The notes under the pieces are model-generated. The model ran no database searches, had not been told where the DNA came from, and worked only from the letters and a program-made list of their open reading frames with translations. From Candidatus Zixiibacteriota bacterium (lineage in GTDB: Bacteria > Zixibacteria > MSB-5A5 > JAABVY01 > JAHJOQ01), in contig JAJRZO010000474.1 of assembly GCA_024275215.1 (NCBI GenBank), positions 1-9,296 on the forward strand: a DNA stretch of 9,296 nt, read 5' to 3'. Positions 7,278-9,296 of the stretch are shown one piece after another; positions within the stretch are counted from its first letter, which is position 1; each line of letters starts with the position of its first letter. The translations under genes were made by a program, and so were the position numbers.

Positions 7278-8975
7278 CTAACAATCCGGTATCTGATCTC
7301 CATCCGGATCGCAGGGCGCCGGACCCTGAGAGAAGATGTATGTAATCAAATACACGACATCATCAATATCGATTTCAGTTGAGCAATCAGCATCGGCTGA
7401 CTCAAGCGGATCAGGTGCGGTGCCGCCGGCAAAGATATACTGAATCAAATACACTACATCATCGATATCAACTTCCTGACTGCCATCTGCATCACCACAA
7501 ATATACGGCGGAATGATCGGGTCAGTCACTTCCATAATCACAGTGACATTGTCGCCATGGAAGACCTGATCCAGAACGACAATCTGGAATTCAAAAACAC
7601 CATTGGTATCAGGGGTGCCAGAAAGCAATCCGTCTGCGGTGAAGGTCATACCTGTAGGCAGTTCACCGGTGTTTTTCGACCACATATACGGAGGTTGCCC
7701 GCCCACAGCCCAGAACTGGTATGAGTATGGCTGAGTCGAGTGCGCGTCGGGCATGTCCAGACAACATTCGAGGAATGGTCCGGGATCAGTCTCGCAGGCA
7801 TCACCAATACCGTCACCGTCTTTGTCATACTGATAAGGATTCGTAATGCTGGGACAGTTGTCACAGGCATCGCCGACATTATCAGTGTCATTATCTTCCT
7901 GACCGGGATCATAAGCATAAGGACAATCATCGTCTTCGTTAAGCAGACCATCATTGTCGATATCAGGATCGCAGACATCGCCGAGGCTGTCACCATCGAC
8001 ATTCGCCTGATCCATGTTGAATATAGCCGGGCAATTGTCGGTAGGACAAATGTCATTCGGATTTCCCGGATCACCATAGCCATCACCGTCTGTATCAGTA
8101 CACGAATAGCCTTGTTTCAGAACAACATGAATATCTATAGTGGCATTTCCGAGCCATTCAACCGAAACGCTGAGACTAAGAGGCGTAACCACACGTGATC
8201 CCGAAAGCTCAATCGCATCCCTTATTGCATCCTCTGAGCTTCCGTGATTCACACTCTCGCCACCATCATAAAACAGGGTCGGAATTACCTGCAGATTGTA
8301 ATGATCTGATGCCCAGAAATCTGCATAAGTGTTAACATCTGTTACAGATGTGATGAAGTTTAGCGGATAGTCATGAGAATCATAGACATTGCGCAGCCGC
8401 CTGGCCGCGTCGGGGCAGGTTGGTCACCATGTGGTGGAAGCATCATCGATCATGACTGAATGTGTGAATCCTGCGGGAAGGATATTGTAGCCGGTTGTTC
8501 CCGGAGTTGCTGATGCGCTGGCATCTACTTCGTACACGGTGAACGGGCCTTCCGAAGGTCCCGGATACGAATAGCCTTGATATCCGTTCGGATTATAGAC
8601 TGCCGCGGTCACTATGGTATTATCTTCCTGAAGATCACCAAATGTGCCACCATGACCATCATTGTGATCGTTCCCATTCCAGTTAAGATCCCAGGTCAGG
8701 GAGTCCGTTTCATTCAGGGTAAAACCAGTTTCCAGTGCGAACGAAAGCATCGCATTGTGAAATGGGACATTATCGTTGTCATTCCAGCGTGACTCAATCT
8801 CCGCTACAAATACACGGATAGTTCCTGTATATGTATCCAGGGCTTCCGATTGCAGAGGCGGGGTTTCAATATTCCTTTCCGCATTTGCGCGTTCGTACTT
8901 GCAAACCTCCTCAGCCATAGCTGTGCCAAGGAAAATCGACAAGATTACCGTCGCCAGCAAAGTAACATGCTTCAT
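7278..8975 (-). CDS. Exported thioredoxin-like selenoprotein (Sec184, UxxC) with thrombospondin type 3, Ig-like and dockerin domains
   Basis: The 565-residue frame runs from ATG at 8975 (GAGGAG, 5-nt spacer) to TAG at 7278, crossing one in-frame TGA at codon 184. Residues 1-21 are a signal peptide (cleavage at AMA|EE). Residues ~45-165 form a beta-rich domain (IRVFVAEIESRW, WDLNWNGND) faintly like the companion domain of Omp28-type proteins. Residues ~170-270 look like a thioredoxin fold: strand HSVMIDD, active site T-T-W-U-P-T-C with Sec184 and Cys187, a helix, then the cis-proline motif V-I-P-T-L at Pro232. Residues 292-394 are thrombospondin type 3 repeats rich in D-x-D-x-D-G and Cys. Residues ~401-485 are a putative-Ig domain (L-P-x-G-M-T-F...G-x-L-S-G-T-P). 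Residues 492-565 carry a dockerin with two Ca loops (D-A-D-G-S.....D and D-A-D-C-S.....D). Thioredoxin-fold UxxC proteins reduce or isomerise disulfides; this one would act outside the cytoplasm, perhaps docked on a cohesin-bearing surface. A nonsense mutation or sequencing error at codon 184 is the main alternative. Confidence 0.87.
8392..8409 (-). promoter_or_regulatory. Predicted bacterial SECIS hairpin
   Basis: Counting U of UGA as nucleotide 1, nucleotides 18-24 (CGCGGCC) pair with 29-35 (GGCUGCG): six Watson-Crick pairs and one G-U, closing a 4-nt AGGC loop. The loop's second base is G at nucleotide 26. Known bacterial SECIS elements, bound by SelB, have a G in the first two positions of the apical loop, which sits about 16-37 nt from the UGA. 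The E. coli fdhF loop similarly begins AGGU. The hairpin lies within codons for D-A-A-R-R-L-R. The fold was done by eye, not by an energy calculation. Confidence 0.7.
8424..8426 (-). other. In-frame UGA, predicted selenocysteine codon (Sec184)
   Basis: The codon before is TGG (Trp183) and those after are CCA ACC TGC (Pro, Thr, Cys187), so UGA occupies the N-terminal catalytic position of a W-C-x-x-C motif. Homology-like sequence continues in the same frame for 381 codons. In about 2,890 codons of the two genes it is the only in-frame TGA before a true stop, and Trp is otherwise written TGG. General reassignment of UGA is therefore unlikely. Confidence 0.85.
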
Positions 8976-8980
8976 GGGTA

Positions 8981-8986
8981 CTCCTC
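8981..8986 (-). promoter_or_regulatory. Shine-Dalgarno site of the selenoprotein gene
   Basis: GAGGAG on the minus strand is followed by TACCC and then ATG at 8975. This strong site supports the start, and the N-terminus it gives is a clean signal peptide (MKHVTLLATVILSIFLGTAMA). Confidence 0.8.
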
Positions 8987-9012
8987 ACAGTTGTATCTGG
9001 TTGCCTGCTTCA

Positions 9013-9041
9013 ATTATCGGAAATAGCATTATTCTCCGCAA
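9013..9041 (-). promoter_or_regulatory. Possible sigma-70-like promoter of the selenoprotein gene
   Basis: On the minus strand, TTGCGG (three of six matches to TTGACA) lies 17 nt before GATAAT (five of six to TATAAT). Transcription would start near 9006 and leave a 5' leader of about 30 nt with the ribosome-binding site. The -35 match is weak and the organism's promoter consensus is unknown, so this is tentative. Confidence 0.35.
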
Positions 9042-9296
9042 GGCGTCAGCTTCTGTATTCACCAAACAAGAGTGAATTGGTGTGTATAGAATTATTATGA
9101 TCAGAAACCTCAGGTAGTCAAGACTTATCTGGGAACTCTGAATGGAACTCGACTCATCAAGTCTGTTGCCTTGAAAGCACTCGTGTTGAAAATCCTTGCA
9201 GGTCGAAGTCCCGCGCTTTTGACAATCCCGCGAAACGAGAAAGCACTTGCGGCATTCCGCTCATTGGACAACTCTGACGAGTACGCCTTCAGACCT

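Larger units (their letters stand above)
8976..9296. other. Upstream region of the selenoprotein gene and unassigned right edge
   Basis: The part from 8976 to about 9086 is a leader and promoter region. From 9090 to the edge the plus strand is open for 69 codons (contains T-Y-L-G-T-L-N-G-T-R-L-I-K-S-V-A and N-E-K-A-L-A-A-F-R-S-L-D-N-S) after a TAG at 9087. It has no ATG start with a ribosome-binding site. The minus strand is open from the edge to a TAA at 9127-9125, which could be the last ~56 codons of an upstream gene (F-R-G-I-V-K-S-A-G-L-R-P-A-R). The two frames overlap, so at most one is likely real, and I recognise neither. Confidence 0.3.

Noticed and set aside
7646..8198. Open frames on the plus strand (7740-8198) and in another minus frame (7646-8086)
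   Set aside because: They overlap the thrombospondin type 3 and Ig-like coding region. Their long runs of I, T, V or M, S are out-of-frame readings of repetitive GAT/GAC codons.
7278..8252. A separate gene starting at GTG 8252
   Set aside because: The same frame continues upstream through Pro232, Cys187 and the TGA with thioredoxin-like sequence. A start at 8252 would cut off this fold and leave a secreted-type tail without a signal peptide.
8424..8426. Simple pseudogene caused by a nonsense mutation
   Set aside because: The stop is exactly at the catalytic thiol position, the downstream frame is intact for 381 codons to a natural stop and terminator, and a SECIS-like hairpin follows. Sequencing error or mutation cannot be fully excluded.
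8424..8426. Genetic code with UGA reassigned to Trp or Gly
   Set aside because: No other in-frame TGA occurs in about 2,890 codons of the two genes, and Trp and Gly are encoded by their usual codons.
9135..9225. tRNA-like stretch (GACTCATCAAGTC followed by aggtcgaagtccc), considered as a possible tRNA-Sec
   Set aside because: The apparent anticodon loop lacks U33 and has only three good stem pairs. No acceptor stem or long variable arm can be built around it.
1..9296. CRISPR array, insertion sequence or phage genes
   Set aside because: No short direct repeats with regular spacers, transposase motifs or phage proteins were seen; the repetition present is protein-domain repetition in the giant gene.

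Overview
The window most likely comes from an anaerobic or environmental bacterium of the FCB group. Candidate phylum Zixibacteria or a relative is my best guess. That rests on the style of the secreted proteins (a C-terminal dockerin pair of the type GDADGS...VDIDDVVYLI.YIFAGG, thrombospondin type 3 repeats, putative-Ig domains, tandem Ig-like repeats, beta-helix modules) and on moderate GC content. The taxonomic call is inference from memory of such proteins, not a search result.

Layout: all convincing genes are on the minus strand. (1) From 6968 down to the left edge runs one very long open frame of at least 2322 codons. It encodes a secreted multidomain surface or extracellular protein whose C-terminus lies outside the window. 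It starts at a TTG codon with a well-placed Shine-Dalgarno sequence. Its order is signal peptide, two duplicated ~280-residue beta-helix modules, one Ig/cadherin-like domain, about seven Big-type Ig-like repeats, then six copies of a ~155-residue module I do not recognise, each with an acidic W/Y-x-D-x-N-G-D-like turn. (2) A 309-bp gap (6969-7277) holds a rho-independent terminator for the upstream gene and a small perfect inverted repeat. (3) From 8975 to 7278 lies one 565-residue secreted protein that a standard gene caller would split in two, because an in-frame TGA occurs at codon 184. (4) The right-hand 321 bp hold this gene's ribosome-binding site, a possible promoter, and a short unassigned open stretch reaching the edge.

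The main discovery is the in-frame TGA at 8426-8424. It falls exactly where the first cysteine of a thioredoxin-fold W-C-x-x-C active site belongs (reading T-T-W-U-P-T-C). A thioredoxin-like helix region and a cis-proline motif (V-I-P-T) follow in the same frame. Starting 17 nt after the start of the TGA, the message can form a 7-bp hairpin with an AGGC loop, which matches the bacterial SECIS pattern (a G in the first two loop positions, at a permitted distance from UGA). I therefore call the gene a selenocysteine-containing, exported thioredoxin-like protein. Its Sec domain is fused to calcium-binding thrombospondin type 3 repeats, a putative-Ig domain and a C-terminal dockerin. I do not recognise this architecture as a described selenoprotein family. 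No selA, selB, selC or selD gene is visible here, so the decoding machinery must be encoded elsewhere in the genome.

Both genes appear to encode exported proteins built for the cell surface or extracellular matrix. The terminator between them suggests separate transcription, so a shared pathway is possible but not shown.
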